Shown: positions 50,942-60,043, counted from the stretch's first letter. The stretch is 64,000 nt of DNA from DASRHY01 sp035650275 (GCA_035650275.1 DASRHY010000062.1:1-64000), one strand, 5' to 3'. Notes: generated by a model from the letters alone, not told the origin. Numbers and translations are program-made.

Positions 50942-52465
50942 CCGGGCGGGCGCCGCTGCGCTCCGGCGCCGGCGCGGCCAGTCGTACGGCCACCACTGGG
51001 CGCCGCGGCGGCGGGCCCAGACGATCAGCGCGACCAGCAGCAGCGCCTCGACCAGCGGGCAGATCGTGTCCCGCAGCCTGCTGCTGACGAACTCCAGCGA
51101 CGGCGACATGTCGATCGCCCGCCGGTCCCGGCCGGGTACATAGGCCAGTGACACCATGGCGGTCCGGATCACCATCAGCTGGTCCACCCGCGACGCGCCG
51201 ACCATCGCCAACGCGACCCAGGCCGTCAGGTCGTACCACGCCAGGGTGTACATCGAGGTGAGCAGCCAGGCGATGGCGTAGATCGCGGTGTAACGGATCG
51301 CGTCCGGTGTCACGTCGTCCTCGGACACCTTGTCGACAAGGGCCTTCGGGAAGACCTGGCAGAGCAGGATCGCGACGACGATCAAGCCGATCCAGGCCGC
51401 AATGCCGACCAGCGTGCGGGCGACCGGGCCGGGCATCATCAGGTCGAGCAGGTTGTAGATCACCTTGTGCGGCGTCCCGGTCGAGATGAACGACGTCTGC
51501 GACCGGGCCTGCTGGAACGCGCGCAACCCGACGAACGCGTACATCCCGACCATCGTGATACCCGCGCCCAGGCACACCTGCAGCATCTTGCGGTGGTTCC
51601 CGCGCAGCGCCCACAGCATCGCCACGCCGACCAGCCCGATGGACAGCTTCGAGCAGCCGGCCATCCCCAGCAGCACACCGGCGAGGAACACGTTGCGGCG
51701 CATCGCGACCAGCGCCAGCACCGCGAACATCACCGCGATCGACTCGTTGTGCGCGCCGGCGATCACGGCCCAGATCAGCAGCGGGTTCGCAAGCGTGAGC
51801 AGGATCAGCCGGCGACGGCGCTCCAGATCCGGGCCGACCAGCTTGAGCGCTGCCAGTGCGGCGACCACGAACGCCAGCGCGACACTGACCTGCAGCAGCC
51901 AGACCGTGAGGTGCACCGAGTCGCCGGCGATCTTGGAGGACAGCCACTGCACCCCGGTGACGATCGGGCCGTAGATGCTGTACGCGTTCTGCCAGGGCCG
52001 CTCGGTGGCCACGATCACCGGGTCGAAGCCGAGCCGGATGATGTCGGCCGGCGTGGTCTCGTACGGGTTCCCGCCGGTGGCCGCGATCCGCCCGTACGCC
52101 GCGTGGATGAGCACGTCGCCGGAGGCCATCGGCGGCACCATGATCACCGCCACGACACTTCCGAGGCCGAGGGCAACGAGCCGCCGGACGCGCGGCGCCC
52201 AGCCGTACCTGAGTGCGACCAGCATCTGGTGTACGCCGACGGCGCCGATCACGATCGAGGCCAGGATCGGCACCGTCGCGACCCAGCCGCCCGGGTCGGC
52301 GTCGAACCAGTAGGGCGGCAGCCACTTCTTCGGGTTCGGCAGCGTCAGCACGATCACGGACGGGCCGAGCAGGCCGGTGAGCACGATCAGCGCGACCGAG
52401 GTCAGGTAGCAGGCGATCCCGGCCCGTCCGGCCCGGATCGCGGCCGGCGGCGTACTGACGTTCAT
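50900..52465 (-). CDS. MptB-like polyprenol-phosphomannose mannosyltransferase
   Basis: 521 residues with about 12-13 membrane helices, GT-C fold. Features: DADPGGWVATVPILASIV, a first periplasmic loop with SGDVLIHAAYGRIAATGGNPY (acidic catalytic loop region, Asp then GNPYE), PWQNAYSIYGPIVTG, WAVIAGAHNESIAVMFAV, and LAGVLLGMAGCSKLS. This pattern fits actinobacterial alpha-1,6-mannosyltransferases of the MptA/B and GT87 kind that use lipid-linked mannose. ATG 52465 overlaps the GT2 gene's stop as ATGA. Basic C-terminal tail. Confidence 0.85.
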   Translation of the reverse strand: MNVSTPPAAIRAGRAGIACYLTSVALIVLTGLLGPSVIVLTLPNPKKWLPPYWFDADPGGWVATVPILASIVIGAVGVHQMLVALRYGWAPRVRRLVALGLGSVVAVIMVPPMASGDVLIHAAYGRIAATGGNPYETTPADIIRLGFDPVIVATERPWQNAYSIYGPIVTGVQWLSSKIAGDSVHLTVWLLQVSVALAFVVAALAALKLVGPDLERRRRLILLTLANPLLIWAVIAGAHNESIAVMFAVLALVAMRRNVFLAGVLLGMAGCSKLSIGLVGVAMLWALRGNHRKMLQVCLGAGITMVGMYAFVGLRAFQQARSQTSFISTGTPHKVIYNLLDLMMPGPVARTLVGIAAWIGLIVVAILLCQVFPKALVDKVSEDDVTPDAIRYTAIYAIAWLLTSMYTLAWYDLTAWVALAMVGASRVDQLMVIRTAMVSLAYVPGRDRRAIDMSPSLEFVSSRLRDTICPLVEALLLVALIVWARRRGAQWWPYDWPRRRRSAAAPARSSPEVVAGGNSGR

Positions 52466-53259
52466 CGTGCGCCCCGGCTGCTGCGCAGAGCGGTGATGAG
52501 CACACCGCGCCGGGCCAGCGCCCGGGCGACGTGCAGGAACTGCCGGCCGCGGTGCAGCTGGCCGCGCAGGTCGGTACCGGTGGCACGGTGCCGTACGTCG
52601 ATCGGCACCTCGGCGATCCGGAAACCCTCGCGGCCCAGGTCGATGCTCAGGGCGGTCTCGACGCCGAACCCGGAGGCGAGCGGCCGGGCCGCCTCGAACG
52701 CCTCCCGGGTCAGGCAGCGCTGGCCGGACAGCGGCTGCTCCGGTTGCCAGCCGGTCGCCGTACGGATGCCCTTCTGGGCCAGCCGGACCACGAACCCGTG
52801 CCCGCCCGCCTTACTGCCGTCCGGCCTGACCTGTCGCGGCAGCACGCCGATCGTCATGTCCGCCTCGCCCCGCAGGACCGGGCCGATCAGCGGCTCGGCC
52901 GCCGCCGCGGATTCGGTCAGGTCCGCGTCCAGGAACAGCAGGTGCCGCGGCTCGCCGGTGTCGCGCTCGGCCACCGCTGCCGCTCCGGTCTCCATCGCCG
53001 CCGCCTTCCCCCGGTTCTGCTCATGCCGTACGACGATCGCGCCGGCGCCTTCCGCGGCGGCCGCCGTACCGTCCGCCGAACCGTCGTCGACCACGACGAC
53101 CAGATCGACGCCGGCGATCCGCCCTGCCGCGGTGACGGTCGCGGCGATCCGCTCCGCCTCGTCCTTCGCCGGGATCACGCACGCGACACCGCGACCGTCC
53201 GCGACAGGTCGTTCGGAGGTCTCAGTACGCGGCTCGGCCGCCGGATCGGTACCCGACAC
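52462..53259 (-). CDS. GT2 family glycosyltransferase (dolichol/polyprenol-phosphate type)
   Basis: 265 residues. GT-A motifs: ACVIPAKDEAERIAATV, VVVVDDGSADGTAAAAEG, NRGKAAAMETGAA, and the metal DxD in LLFLDADLTES; the acceptor part has QPLSGQRCLTREAFEAA and GFGVETALSIDLGREGF. Such enzymes load a sugar onto polyprenol phosphate or act in glycolipid synthesis. Overlap with the MptB-like gene suggests it supplies the donor for that membrane transferase. Start GTG 53259. Confidence 0.88.
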   Translation of the reverse strand: MSGTDPAAEPRTETSERPVADGRGVACVIPAKDEAERIAATVTAAGRIAGVDLVVVVDDGSADGTAAAAEGAGAIVVRHEQNRGKAAAMETGAAAVAERDTGEPRHLLFLDADLTESAAAAEPLIGPVLRGEADMTIGVLPRQVRPDGSKAGGHGFVVRLAQKGIRTATGWQPEQPLSGQRCLTREAFEAARPLASGFGVETALSIDLGREGFRIAEVPIDVRHRATGTDLRGQLHRGRQFLHVARALARRGVLITALRSSRGAR

Positions 53260-53320
53260 AACAGGTCAGCGTAATTCCTCTCGGTCCCACCCACCGCATG
53301 CAGTCGCCCGCCGTCTAGGT

Positions 53321-53339
53321 TTGTCCGACAATCAGACAA
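53321..53339. promoter_or_regulatory. Palindrome upstream of arcA
   Basis: TTGTCCGACAA (53321-53331) is a perfect palindrome around a central C, followed by another GACAA half-site (53335-53339). TAGCGT at 53353 is a possible -10 for arcA. Candidate operator; regulator unknown. Confidence 0.4.
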
Positions 53340-53388
53340 GGCTGCGAAGGTCTAGCGTGGACATAGGGCCGGGCGAGAGGACAGTGGC

Positions 53389-54588
53389 GTGACACAGATG
53401 TACGGCGTGGACAGCGAGGTGGGGCCGCTCCGGACGGTGATGCTGCACCGGCCGGGGCAGGAGCTGCGGCGGCTGACGCCGCGGAACAATGACAAGCTGC
53501 TGTTCGACGGGATCCCGTGGGTCGGTCGGGCACAGGACGAGCACGACGCGTTCGCGCAGGCGCTGCGTGACCGCGGGGTCGAGGTGCTGTACCTGGGCGA
53601 ACTGCTCACCGAGGCGCTCGCGGACGAGCAGGCCCGGGCCCGCGCGGTCAGCGGCGCCACCGAGGACCTGAGGCTGGGCGACACGCTGCGGCAGCACCTG
53701 ACCGCCCACCTGGAGGGCCTGGCGCCCGCGGAGCTGGCCGGCACGCTGATGGCCGGAATCCGCAACGACGAGGTACGGGCGCGCAGCCTGGTCACCTCGC
53801 TGCTGGCGCACGAGGACTTCCTGATCGACCCGCTGCCGAACCTGCTGTTCACCCGCGACTCCAGCGTGTGGATCCGGGACCGGGTCGCGGTCACGTCACT
53901 GGCGATGCCGGCGCGAGCCCGCGAGAGCCAGCTCACCGAGCTGATCTATGCCTTCCACCCGCGCTTCGCCGGCGTGGAGCGGATCTACGACCACACGCTC
54001 GAACACGTGGAGGGCGGCGACGTACTGGCGCTCGGCCCTGGCGTGCTCGCGGTCGGGGTCGGCGAGCGTACGACGCCGGCCGGCGTCGAGCGGCTGGCCC
54101 GGCGGGTGTTCGACGAGGGCCTGGCGCACACCGTGCTCGCGGTGCCGATCGCGCAGCAGCGGGCCACCATGCACCTGGACACCGTCTGCACGATGGTGGA
54201 CGTCGACGCGGTGCTGATGTACCCGAACATGGCCGAGGACCTCAAGGCCGTGGCGGTCACCGCCGAGGACGGCGGCGAGCATCTGCACGTGGCCGAGCCG
54301 GAGCCGTTCCTGGTCGCGGCCGCGAAGGCGTTGCGGATCGACACGCTACGGCGGATCGACACCGGGCTCGACCCGGTCACCGCGGAGCGCGAGCAGTGGG
54401 ACGACGGGAACAACACGCTGGCGCTGGCCCCGCGGGTCTGCATCGCGTACGAGCGCACCGTGGAGACCAACGCACGGCTGGAGGAGGCCGGTATCGAGCT
54501 GATCCGGATCGCCGGGTCCGAGCTGGGTTCGGGTCGCGGCGGCCCCCGGTGCATGTCCTGCCCGATCGCTCGCGACCCGCTCGGCTGA
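53389..54588 (+). CDS. arcA: Arginine deiminase
   Basis: 399 residues. Catalytic features: LFTRDSSVWIRD, the Glu/His stretch LEHVEGGDVLALGPGV, MHLDTVCTMVDVD, and the catalytic Cys near the end in PRCMSCPIARDP. Length and motifs are typical. Converts arginine to citrulline and ammonia. No arcB, arcC or arcD gene is adjacent, so here it may serve nitrogen or acid-stress needs rather than a full ADI pathway. GTG 53389 follows GAGAGGAC. Confidence 0.95.
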   Translation: MTQMYGVDSEVGPLRTVMLHRPGQELRRLTPRNNDKLLFDGIPWVGRAQDEHDAFAQALRDRGVEVLYLGELLTEALADEQARARAVSGATEDLRLGDTLRQHLTAHLEGLAPAELAGTLMAGIRNDEVRARSLVTSLLAHEDFLIDPLPNLLFTRDSSVWIRDRVAVTSLAMPARARESQLTELIYAFHPRFAGVERIYDHTLEHVEGGDVLALGPGVLAVGVGERTTPAGVERLARRVFDEGLAHTVLAVPIAQQRATMHLDTVCTMVDVDAVLMYPNMAEDLKAVAVTAEDGGEHLHVAEPEPFLVAAAKALRIDTLRRIDTGLDPVTAEREQWDDGNNTLALAPRVCIAYERTVETNARLEEAGIELIRIAGSELGSGRGGPRCMSCPIARDPLG

Positions 54589-54625
54589 CGCGTCAACGAC
54601 ACGGTCGATAGACGACGACACACAC

Positions 54626-54652
54626 CGATGGCAACAGGACTTGTTGCCATCG
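54626..54652. terminator. Terminator hairpin after arcA
   Basis: Perfect 11-base stem CGATGGCAACA / TGTTGCCATCG with loop GGACT between the convergent arcA and DUF5926 genes. Confidence 0.8.
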
Positions 54653-54727
54653 GGTCGGATGAGTATTCTGCCGTCAGGCCCAGGCCCTGTTGCTCCCCCG
54701 TCAGCAGGACTTGGGCCGTCCACATTT

Positions 54728-55702
54728 CTAGCGGATGGTCAGCTGCCGGTTCGCGAGACCGGCCCGAGCGGCTCGTTCCTCCGCCGTCAGCGGCGTCACG
54801 GACTCCAGCGCCTCCGCGACCGCCGTACCGAACTGCACGGCCGGCTTCTCCACCGCCTCGGCGTCCAGGTCCGCGGGCAGTTCCCAGACCGGCGCGAGGA
54901 CGCCCAGGGCCCGGAACGAGCCGATCAGCCGGGTACCGTCGCCGAGCGACGAGCGACCGGCCGCGTGCAGCCGGGCCAGGCCGTCCAGCAGCGCGTCCTC
55001 GGCGTACGGCATCACCCAGCGCAGGAACCGGCGGCCGCCCATCTGGGTCCAGTACGCCGCCTCGACCGAGCTGAGCCGTACCGTCGGGTCCGCGGCGGCG
55101 TTGGCGCGCTCCAGGCCGGCTGCGATCTCGCCGTTCGGGTCGTCGACGTCGTCGGTGATCCAGAAGTCGAAGCCGTCGTGCACCACCGGCTCCAGCGACG
55201 CGGAGGTGTCGACCAGGTCCTGCAGCCGCGGACCGCTGCTCAGCAGGTCGCCCGGCTGGACGGGGTTGCCCGGCTCGGTCTGCAGCGCTGCGGTGAGGAC
55301 ATGGCCCAGGTCGCGGCTGGGATCCCCGGTGGTGTGGTGTACCTGTAGGCCGAGCCAGATCGAGCCGTCGTCGCGGACCAGGCCGGGCATCGCCATCGGC
55401 AGCAGCGTGCACACGGTGAGGGAGCGGTCGGCGTGGTCACCGGTCAGCGTCAGCGCCGCGCTTGCGGCCGGCACGATCTCGCGGAAGGCGATCAGGTCGC
55501 ACTCGCCCGGCAGGCCCTCGAACGGCCGCCCCACGAACACGTCCGCGCTCTGTGCGCGCTCCTTGCCGTGACACTGCTTGAACCGCTTGCCGGAGCCGCA
55601 CGGGCAGGGCTCCCGCGGGCCGACGTCGGCGAGTTCGGCCGGATCGAGGACGGTGCTGCCGGCGGTGCTGGCCTTGGCGTTGCGACGCGACTTCTTACCC
55701 AT
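54728..55702 (-). CDS. DUF5926 family protein with SEC-C motif
   Basis: 324 residues. Basic start (MGKKSRRNAKA), then a SEC-C zinc motif REPCPCGSGKRFKQCHGK at residues about 29-47, C-x-C-x8-C-H type. The rest is an uncharacterised domain (FEGLPGECDLIAFREIVPAA to the end) typical of the actinobacterial DUF5926 group. SEC-C motifs often contact SecB, ribosomes or nucleic acid. No enzymatic residues are evident. Start ATG 55702. Confidence 0.88.
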   Translation of the reverse strand: MGKKSRRNAKASTAGSTVLDPAELADVGPREPCPCGSGKRFKQCHGKERAQSADVFVGRPFEGLPGECDLIAFREIVPAASAALTLTGDHADRSLTVCTLLPMAMPGLVRDDGSIWLGLQVHHTTGDPSRDLGHVLTAALQTEPGNPVQPGDLLSSGPRLQDLVDTSASLEPVVHDGFDFWITDDVDDPNGEIAAGLERANAAADPTVRLSSVEAAYWTQMGGRRFLRWVMPYAEDALLDGLARLHAAGRSSLGDGTRLIGSFRALGVLAPVWELPADLDAEAVEKPAVQFGTAVAEALESVTPLTAEERAARAGLANRQLTIR

Positions 55703-55748
55703 GCCGGGCAGTCTTCCATCCCGCGCTGCCGCGAGCGGAGAGGGTCTG

Positions 55749-56165
55749 CTAGCGGGGGAGGACGGCGTAGACGGTGCGGCCGGTGTCGTCCAGGCGGACG
55801 CCCCAGGTGGAGGTCAGCACGCTGACGATGGCGAGGCCGCGGCCGCCGATCGACTCCGGGTGCGCCTCCGGGATCTGGTGCGGCTCGGTGCTGCCCTTGC
55901 CGTCGGTGACCTCGAGGTAGATGTGGCGCCGATCGAGGCCCCAGGCAACATCGAGGTCGCCGGTTGCGCGCGGCGGCGCGTGCCGGATCGCGTTCGAGAT
56001 GAGCTCGGTAAGCACCAGCCGTGCGTCATGCCGGCTGTCCGGATCGATTGCGTGATCCTGCAGGTACCCGTCGAGTGCGCGTCGCGCCGCGCCGACCGCT
56101 GCGACCTCGTGCGGCAGCGTCAGACCGGCGGAGCGCACACGTCGCGGCAGGGTCGCAGAAGACAC
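55749..56165 (-). CDS. Anti-sigma-factor-type ATP-binding protein (HATPase_c)
   Basis: 138 residues, GHKL fold only: N-box LVLTELISNAIRHAPP, G1 box VTDGKGSTEP, G2 box GGRGLAIVSVLTS. The absence of a HisKA region makes it a SpoIIAB/RsbW-like kinase that phosphorylates an anti-anti-sigma factor or sequesters a sigma factor. No sigma or anti-sigma-antagonist gene is adjacent. Start GTG 56165. A 216-base region follows upstream with no other gene. Confidence 0.88.
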   Translation of the reverse strand: MSSATLPRRVRSAGLTLPHEVAAVGAARRALDGYLQDHAIDPDSRHDARLVLTELISNAIRHAPPRATGDLDVAWGLDRRHIYLEVTDGKGSTEPHQIPEAHPESIGGRGLAIVSVLTSTWGVRLDDTGRTVYAVLPR

Positions 56166-56381
56166 GCAGGGGACTCCTCAAAGCGTGATGGCTTTCCTTC
56201 GACATCTGCCCCGGATAGGCCTTCTGAAACACCCGAACACACGTTCTGTGACCGATGCAACGAAATCGTCACAAGGGGGCCGGAATCCTCGGCACGCAAG
56301 GTGTTCCGGCTGGTCACAGGTGGCATGTCGAGCGTGATAACGGTGCGCAGTCACGCGATCACACATATTTCCCGGTGCATT

Positions 56382-57218
56382 TCACCACCGCTCGGACAGC
56401 CCCCGGACATGGTCCTCGACGATGGCCAGCGTTTCGCCGGGGCGGTCGGTGATGATCGCGTCGACACCGATCCGCAGACAGTGCCGGACGTCCTCCTCCG
56501 CGTTCACCGTCCACACGTGTACCCGGTGCCCGTGGCCCTGGGCGCGTGCGACGTACTCCGGGTGCGCGGTGACGATCTCAAGGCTCGGACCGGCGATCGA
56601 GACACCCGTCGGCAGCGAGCCGTCGCGAAACCGCAGCGGCACTCGGTCCATCAGCAGCACGGTACGTACGGCGGGCGCCATCGCGCGCATCCGGCGCAGC
56701 GACAGCCAGGAGAAGCTCATCACCCGGGCCGGCGACTCGGTACCGACCTTCGGGCGCGCCCAGCCGAACCGGTCCAGCGTCTCGATCAGCCGGCGTTCGA
56801 CCAGTCCGGCGTACCGGGTCGGGTGCTTGGTCTCGATCGCGACCTCGACCCGGCGGCCGCAGTCGCGGACCATCTCCAGCAGCCGCTCCAGCGTAAGCAC
56901 GGACCGCACATCCGCGTCCGGCGTCTCGGCCTCCTCGTCCAGGTCGGCCCATGGGTTCTTCCATGAGCCCCAGTCGAGGTCGTCCAGCTCGTGCAACTTC
57001 ATCGTGGACAGCACGCCGCGGCCGTTCGAGGTGCGCTCGATCCTGCGGTCGTGCACGCAGACAAGGTGCCCGTCAGCGGTCAGCCGGACGTCGCACTCCA
57101 ACCCGTCGGTGCCCGCCTCGATCGCCTGGCGGTACGCCGCGAGGGTGTGTTCGGGAGTGGTGTCGCTGGCGCCGCGGTGCGCCACGATACTCGGCCGCTT
57201 GGGGCCCGCCTGCGCCAT
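56382..57218 (-). CDS. Glycerophosphodiester phosphodiesterase
   Basis: 278 residues, TIM barrel. Catalytic motifs: SIVAHRGASDTTPEHT, GLECDVRLTADGHLVCVHD (HD pair), then RVEVAIETKHPTRY with the metal Glu, and VHVWTVNAEEDV and DAIITDRPG at the C-terminus. Splits glycerophosphodiesters into glycerol-3-phosphate and an alcohol. No signal peptide, so cytoplasmic. Start ATG 57218. Divergent from the sigma-ogt operon. Confidence 0.93.
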   Translation of the reverse strand: MAQAGPKRPSIVAHRGASDTTPEHTLAAYRQAIEAGTDGLECDVRLTADGHLVCVHDRRIERTSNGRGVLSTMKLHELDDLDWGSWKNPWADLDEEAETPDADVRSVLTLERLLEMVRDCGRRVEVAIETKHPTRYAGLVERRLIETLDRFGWARPKVGTESPARVMSFSWLSLRRMRAMAPAVRTVLLMDRVPLRFRDGSLPTGVSIAGPSLEIVTAHPEYVARAQGHGHRVHVWTVNAEEDVRHCLRIGVDAIITDRPGETLAIVEDHVRGLSERW

Positions 57219-57375
57219 GTGAACATGGTTCCACGCTCAACCGGTCGCGATCTGCAGCCTGCCCGAATAGCGGCTGGCCGGGCGGGCAGGCCGTAGCGCT
57301 CGCGCAGCGTCGGCCCGTTCGTTGAGTACTGATTCACTAGACAATCCCATCATCCGGACCTGCCCCTTCGCAGAT

Positions 57376-57437
57376 CCACTTCCCGTAAGGACACGCCGCC
57401 GGGGGCGGTCCGGGCGGCGTGTCGGTGCGGGAAGTGG
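57376..57437. promoter_or_regulatory. 62-base hairpin upstream of the sigma factor-ogt operon
   Basis: Outer stem CCACTTCCCG (57376-57385) / CGGGAAGTGG (57428-57437), 4-base internal loops, inner stem GACACGCCGCC (57390-57400) / GGCGGCGTGTC (57413-57423) and a 12-base loop. 21 perfect pairs in total. It lies between divergent genes, 50 bases before the sigma start, so it is not a terminator of an adjacent gene and may be an operator or structured leader. Confidence 0.5.
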
Positions 57438-57487
57438 GTTCGTGGGCGTTTGGCTCACACGGATGGGGACCGGTGCGTTGTACTGAC

Positions 57488-57982
57488 GTGGTGTCGACAA
57501 CGCGAGCCGTGCAGCTGCCGCCGTTCCAGGCGCTGGTCGACGCGCACTGGCGGGAGGTGTCCCGGCTGGCCCATGCGCTGGCCGGACCGACCGACGGTGA
57601 CGACGTCGCCCAGCGGGCCTGGGAGAAGGCGTTCACGGCGTACCCGAAGCTGACCTCGGCGAAGAACCTGCGCGGCTGGTTGCTGACGATCACGGCGCGC
57701 TGTGCGACCGACGTACACCGGGCCCGCAAGCCGCAGACGCCGCTCACCGACGACGCCGGGCTCGCGGTCGCCGGCCCGGATCCGGCGGACTGGCCGGACC
57801 CGGAGCTGTGGGACGCGGTGTCGCGGCTGCCGGAGCGGCAGCGGACCGCGATCGCGCTGAAGTACGTCGGCGACCTGGACCACCGTGAGGTGGCCGAGGT
57901 GCTCGGTACGACACCCGCCGCGTCCCGACGGCTCGTCAGTGACGCGCTGGCTGTACTACGCAAGGAGATAGACCATGACTGA
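57488..57982 (+). CDS. Small sigma-70 family (ECF) sigma factor
   Basis: 164 residues. Region 2: VDAHWREVSRLAHALAGPTD, DDVAQRAWEKAFTAYPKL and NLRGWLLTITARCATDVHR. Region 4: LWDAVSRLPERQRTAIALKYV, GDLDHREVAEVLGTTPAASR. No C-terminal extension and no anti-sigma gene next to it. GTG 57488 or GTG 57491 starts the conserved part; no ribosome site is seen, so it may be leaderless. Its last eight bases overlap ogt, indicating cotranslation with a DNA alkyl-damage repair protein. Confidence 0.83.
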   Translation: MVSTTRAVQLPPFQALVDAHWREVSRLAHALAGPTDGDDVAQRAWEKAFTAYPKLTSAKNLRGWLLTITARCATDVHRARKPQTPLTDDAGLAVAGPDPADWPDPELWDAVSRLPERQRTAIALKYVGDLDHREVAEVLGTTPAASRRLVSDALAVLRKEIDHD

Positions 57983-58538
57983 GCTCGAGAACAGGCTCAC
58001 CCGCGGACCCGCCATCGGGCGGCCGCCGGTACTGCCGGACGCGGACGTGAGCTACGCACTGCACGACACGCCGGTCGGGACGTTGCTGCTTGCAACAGCC
58101 GGCGGCCGGGTGGTGGCGTCCTCGTTCGGCGACGAGGACACGATGACGAACCGGCTGGCCCGGACCATCTCGCCCCGGGTGCTCCGGCAGCCGAAGGCGG
58201 TCGACGAGGTACGACGCCAGCTGGACGACTACCTCACCGGACGGCGCCGGCGGTTCGAGCTGGACGTCGATCTCGCGCTGGCCACGTCGTTCCAGCGCGA
58301 GGTGCTGACCGGGCTGGCGTCGTCGGTGCCGTTCGGGCGCACCACGACGTACGGCGCCCTGGCCGGCGAGATCCACCGGCCGAAGGCGGCCCGGGCGATC
58401 GGGCACGCGCTCGGCGCGAACCCGCTGTGCATCGTGCTGCCGTGCCACCGGGTAGTCGGCGCGAACGGCTCGCTGACCGGCTACGCCGGTGGCATCGACG
58501 CCAAGCGCTACCTGCTCGATCTGGAACGCGCCGGCTGA
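57975..58538 (+). CDS. ogt: Methylated-DNA-protein-cysteine methyltransferase
   Basis: 187 residues. N-terminal RNase-H-like part (YALHDTPVGTLLLATAGGRV), then the DNA-binding domain with FQREVLTGLASSVPFGRTTTYGAL (shown in part), RAIGHALGANP and the active-site IVLPCHRVVGANGSLTGYAGG with acceptor Cys. Suicide repair of O6-alkylguanine. ATG 57975 lies within the end of the sigma gene, so the sigma factor probably senses or drives the response to alkylation. Overlaps the convergent permease gene by 31 bases. Confidence 0.93.
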   Translation: MTELENRLTRGPAIGRPPVLPDADVSYALHDTPVGTLLLATAGGRVVASSFGDEDTMTNRLARTISPRVLRQPKAVDEVRRQLDDYLTGRRRRFELDVDLALATSFQREVLTGLASSVPFGRTTTYGALAGEIHRPKAARAIGHALGANPLCIVLPCHRVVGANGSLTGYAGGIDAKRYLLDLERAG

Positions 58539-59845
58539 CCGATCATGCCGAACAGCACGGCGGCGACCATCGAGACCACGATCGAGGTGACTGTCGCCCC
58601 CAGCCAGGTTGGCGGGGTGAAGCTCAGCCAGCCCTGGACGTCGGTCCAGAAGTCGGACCAGCCCGTGACCGTCCCCGGCCAGACCAGCTGGTAGGTGACG
58701 AAACCGCACAACCAGGCGACCGCCGGCTGCCAGCGGAACCGCGCCGTCGAGGACACGTCCCAGCGCATCCGGCTGACCACGAAGAAGTCCGCGATCGCCG
58801 CCGCGAACAACGGGATGAACACCGACCCGATCAGATAGAGGAACTGCGTGTAGTTGCCGAGGTCAACGAACATCGCGAGCGTCGTGGCGAGCACGCCGAT
58901 CGCGACCGAGATCCAGCGCCGGTCGACGCGCCCGATCACGTTGTGCGCGGACATCGTGGTCGAGTAGATGTTCGCGTAGGCCTCGTCCACCTCGTCGACC
59001 AGCAGCACGAGCAGCGCGACCGCACCGGCCGGAAGGGTCACCAGAGCGGTGATCACGTCGGCGTCGTTGGTCTGCAGCGTCGCCACCGCGAGCACGCCGA
59101 GGATCAGGTACACCACCGCGGCCAGCCCGTAGCCGAGTGCCGACCCGGCGAACGCGGCCTTGTTCGTCTTGCTGTGCCGGGTGTAGTCGGCCGCCAGCGG
59201 GGCGAACGAGACCACGGCGGCCGCGGCCAGGTCGACGGCCGGCCAGAATCCGAACACGCCGTCCTGCGGCAGGTCGTGGAACGGCTCACGCAGCACCTGC
59301 ACGAACAGGAAGGCCGACGCGAGCAGCACCACCCAGATCATGAATTTGCGCAGCAGCTTCACGCTGCCGAGCGGCCGGACCGCCATCGCGGTCGCCAGTA
59401 CCCCGGCCACGATCACGAACAGCGGGCGCCATCGTTCGCTGGTGACCGCGACCGCGGCCTGCGAGATCACGATGATCTCCATCGTCGCCCAGCCGATGTT
59501 CTGGCCGATGTTGAGCACCGTCGGTACGAGCGAGCCGCGGCGGCCGAACAGCCCGCGCAGGCACGCCATCGCCGGCGCGCCCGTCTGGGACCCGAACACG
59601 GCGGCGCCACCGAGCACCAGTGCGCCGATCGTGCAGCCGACCACGACGGCGAGCAGGCCTTGCACGAGCGATCCGGTGTACGCCGCGACCAGCGCACCGG
59701 TGACGGGGCCGAACAGCGAGATGCCGAGGTTGCCCCAGAGCGAGAACTGGTCGAAGAACCCCAGCGTGCGCGGGGTGTCGGTGGTGAGGACGAGCGGAGC
59801 CTCGCCCTTCGTGGACTTCAAGGATTGCTGAACTGCAGTGGACAT
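58508..59845 (-). CDS. cytX: NCS1 permease under TPP riboswitch (CytX-like thiamine-precursor transporter)
   Basis: 445 residues, 12 helices, NCS1 family: FSLWGNLGISLFGPVTGALV, GGAAVFGSQTGAPAMACLRG, LNIGQNIGWATMEIIVISQA, FAPLAADYTRHSK and LVDEVDEAYANIYSTTMSA. The TPP riboswitch in its leader shows that it serves thiamine metabolism, so it is most likely a CytX-type hydroxymethylpyrimidine transporter and not a cytosine permease. Start ATG 59845. The symbol is inferred from family plus riboswitch. Confidence 0.85.
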   Translation of the reverse strand: MSTAVQQSLKSTKGEAPLVLTTDTPRTLGFFDQFSLWGNLGISLFGPVTGALVAAYTGSLVQGLLAVVVGCTIGALVLGGAAVFGSQTGAPAMACLRGLFGRRGSLVPTVLNIGQNIGWATMEIIVISQAAVAVTSERWRPLFVIVAGVLATAMAVRPLGSVKLLRKFMIWVVLLASAFLFVQVLREPFHDLPQDGVFGFWPAVDLAAAAVVSFAPLAADYTRHSKTNKAAFAGSALGYGLAAVVYLILGVLAVATLQTNDADVITALVTLPAGAVALLVLLVDEVDEAYANIYSTTMSAHNVIGRVDRRWISVAIGVLATTLAMFVDLGNYTQFLYLIGSVFIPLFAAAIADFFVVSRMRWDVSSTARFRWQPAVAWLCGFVTYQLVWPGTVTGWSDFWTDVQGWLSFTPPTWLGATVTSIVVSMVAAVLFGMIGQPARSRSSR

Positions 59846-59856
59846 GAGCGATCCTG

Positions 59857-59966
59857 CTCCCTACGCCGGCATTACCCGGTCAGGTTCAGGCGGTCGGCGA
59901 CCCGGTTGCAGCAGACGCTGCGACTCGTCGCCCTCTCAGCCCGCGATACGGTGCGAGCTCCCGCGT
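59857..59966 (-). promoter_or_regulatory. TPP (thiamine pyrophosphate) riboswitch
   Basis: On the minus strand the leader contains the conserved parts in order: GCGGGAGCTCGC (P1/P2 side), GGGCTGAGAGG (the CTGAGA pyrimidine-binding motif), a variable P3 hairpin, then CCTGAACC and ACCGGGTAATGCCGGCGTAG (pyrophosphate-binding arm), ending GGGAG. It ends about ten bases before the ATG, so it probably blocks translation initiation when TPP is bound. Confidence 0.93.
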
Positions 59967-60043
59967 TCTTTGACGCGTCAAGACTAGCCCTACGGCGCGA
60001 CCACGTCGCCGCAGGTCCGGAAGTCGGAATGCGTTGCCGGCAG

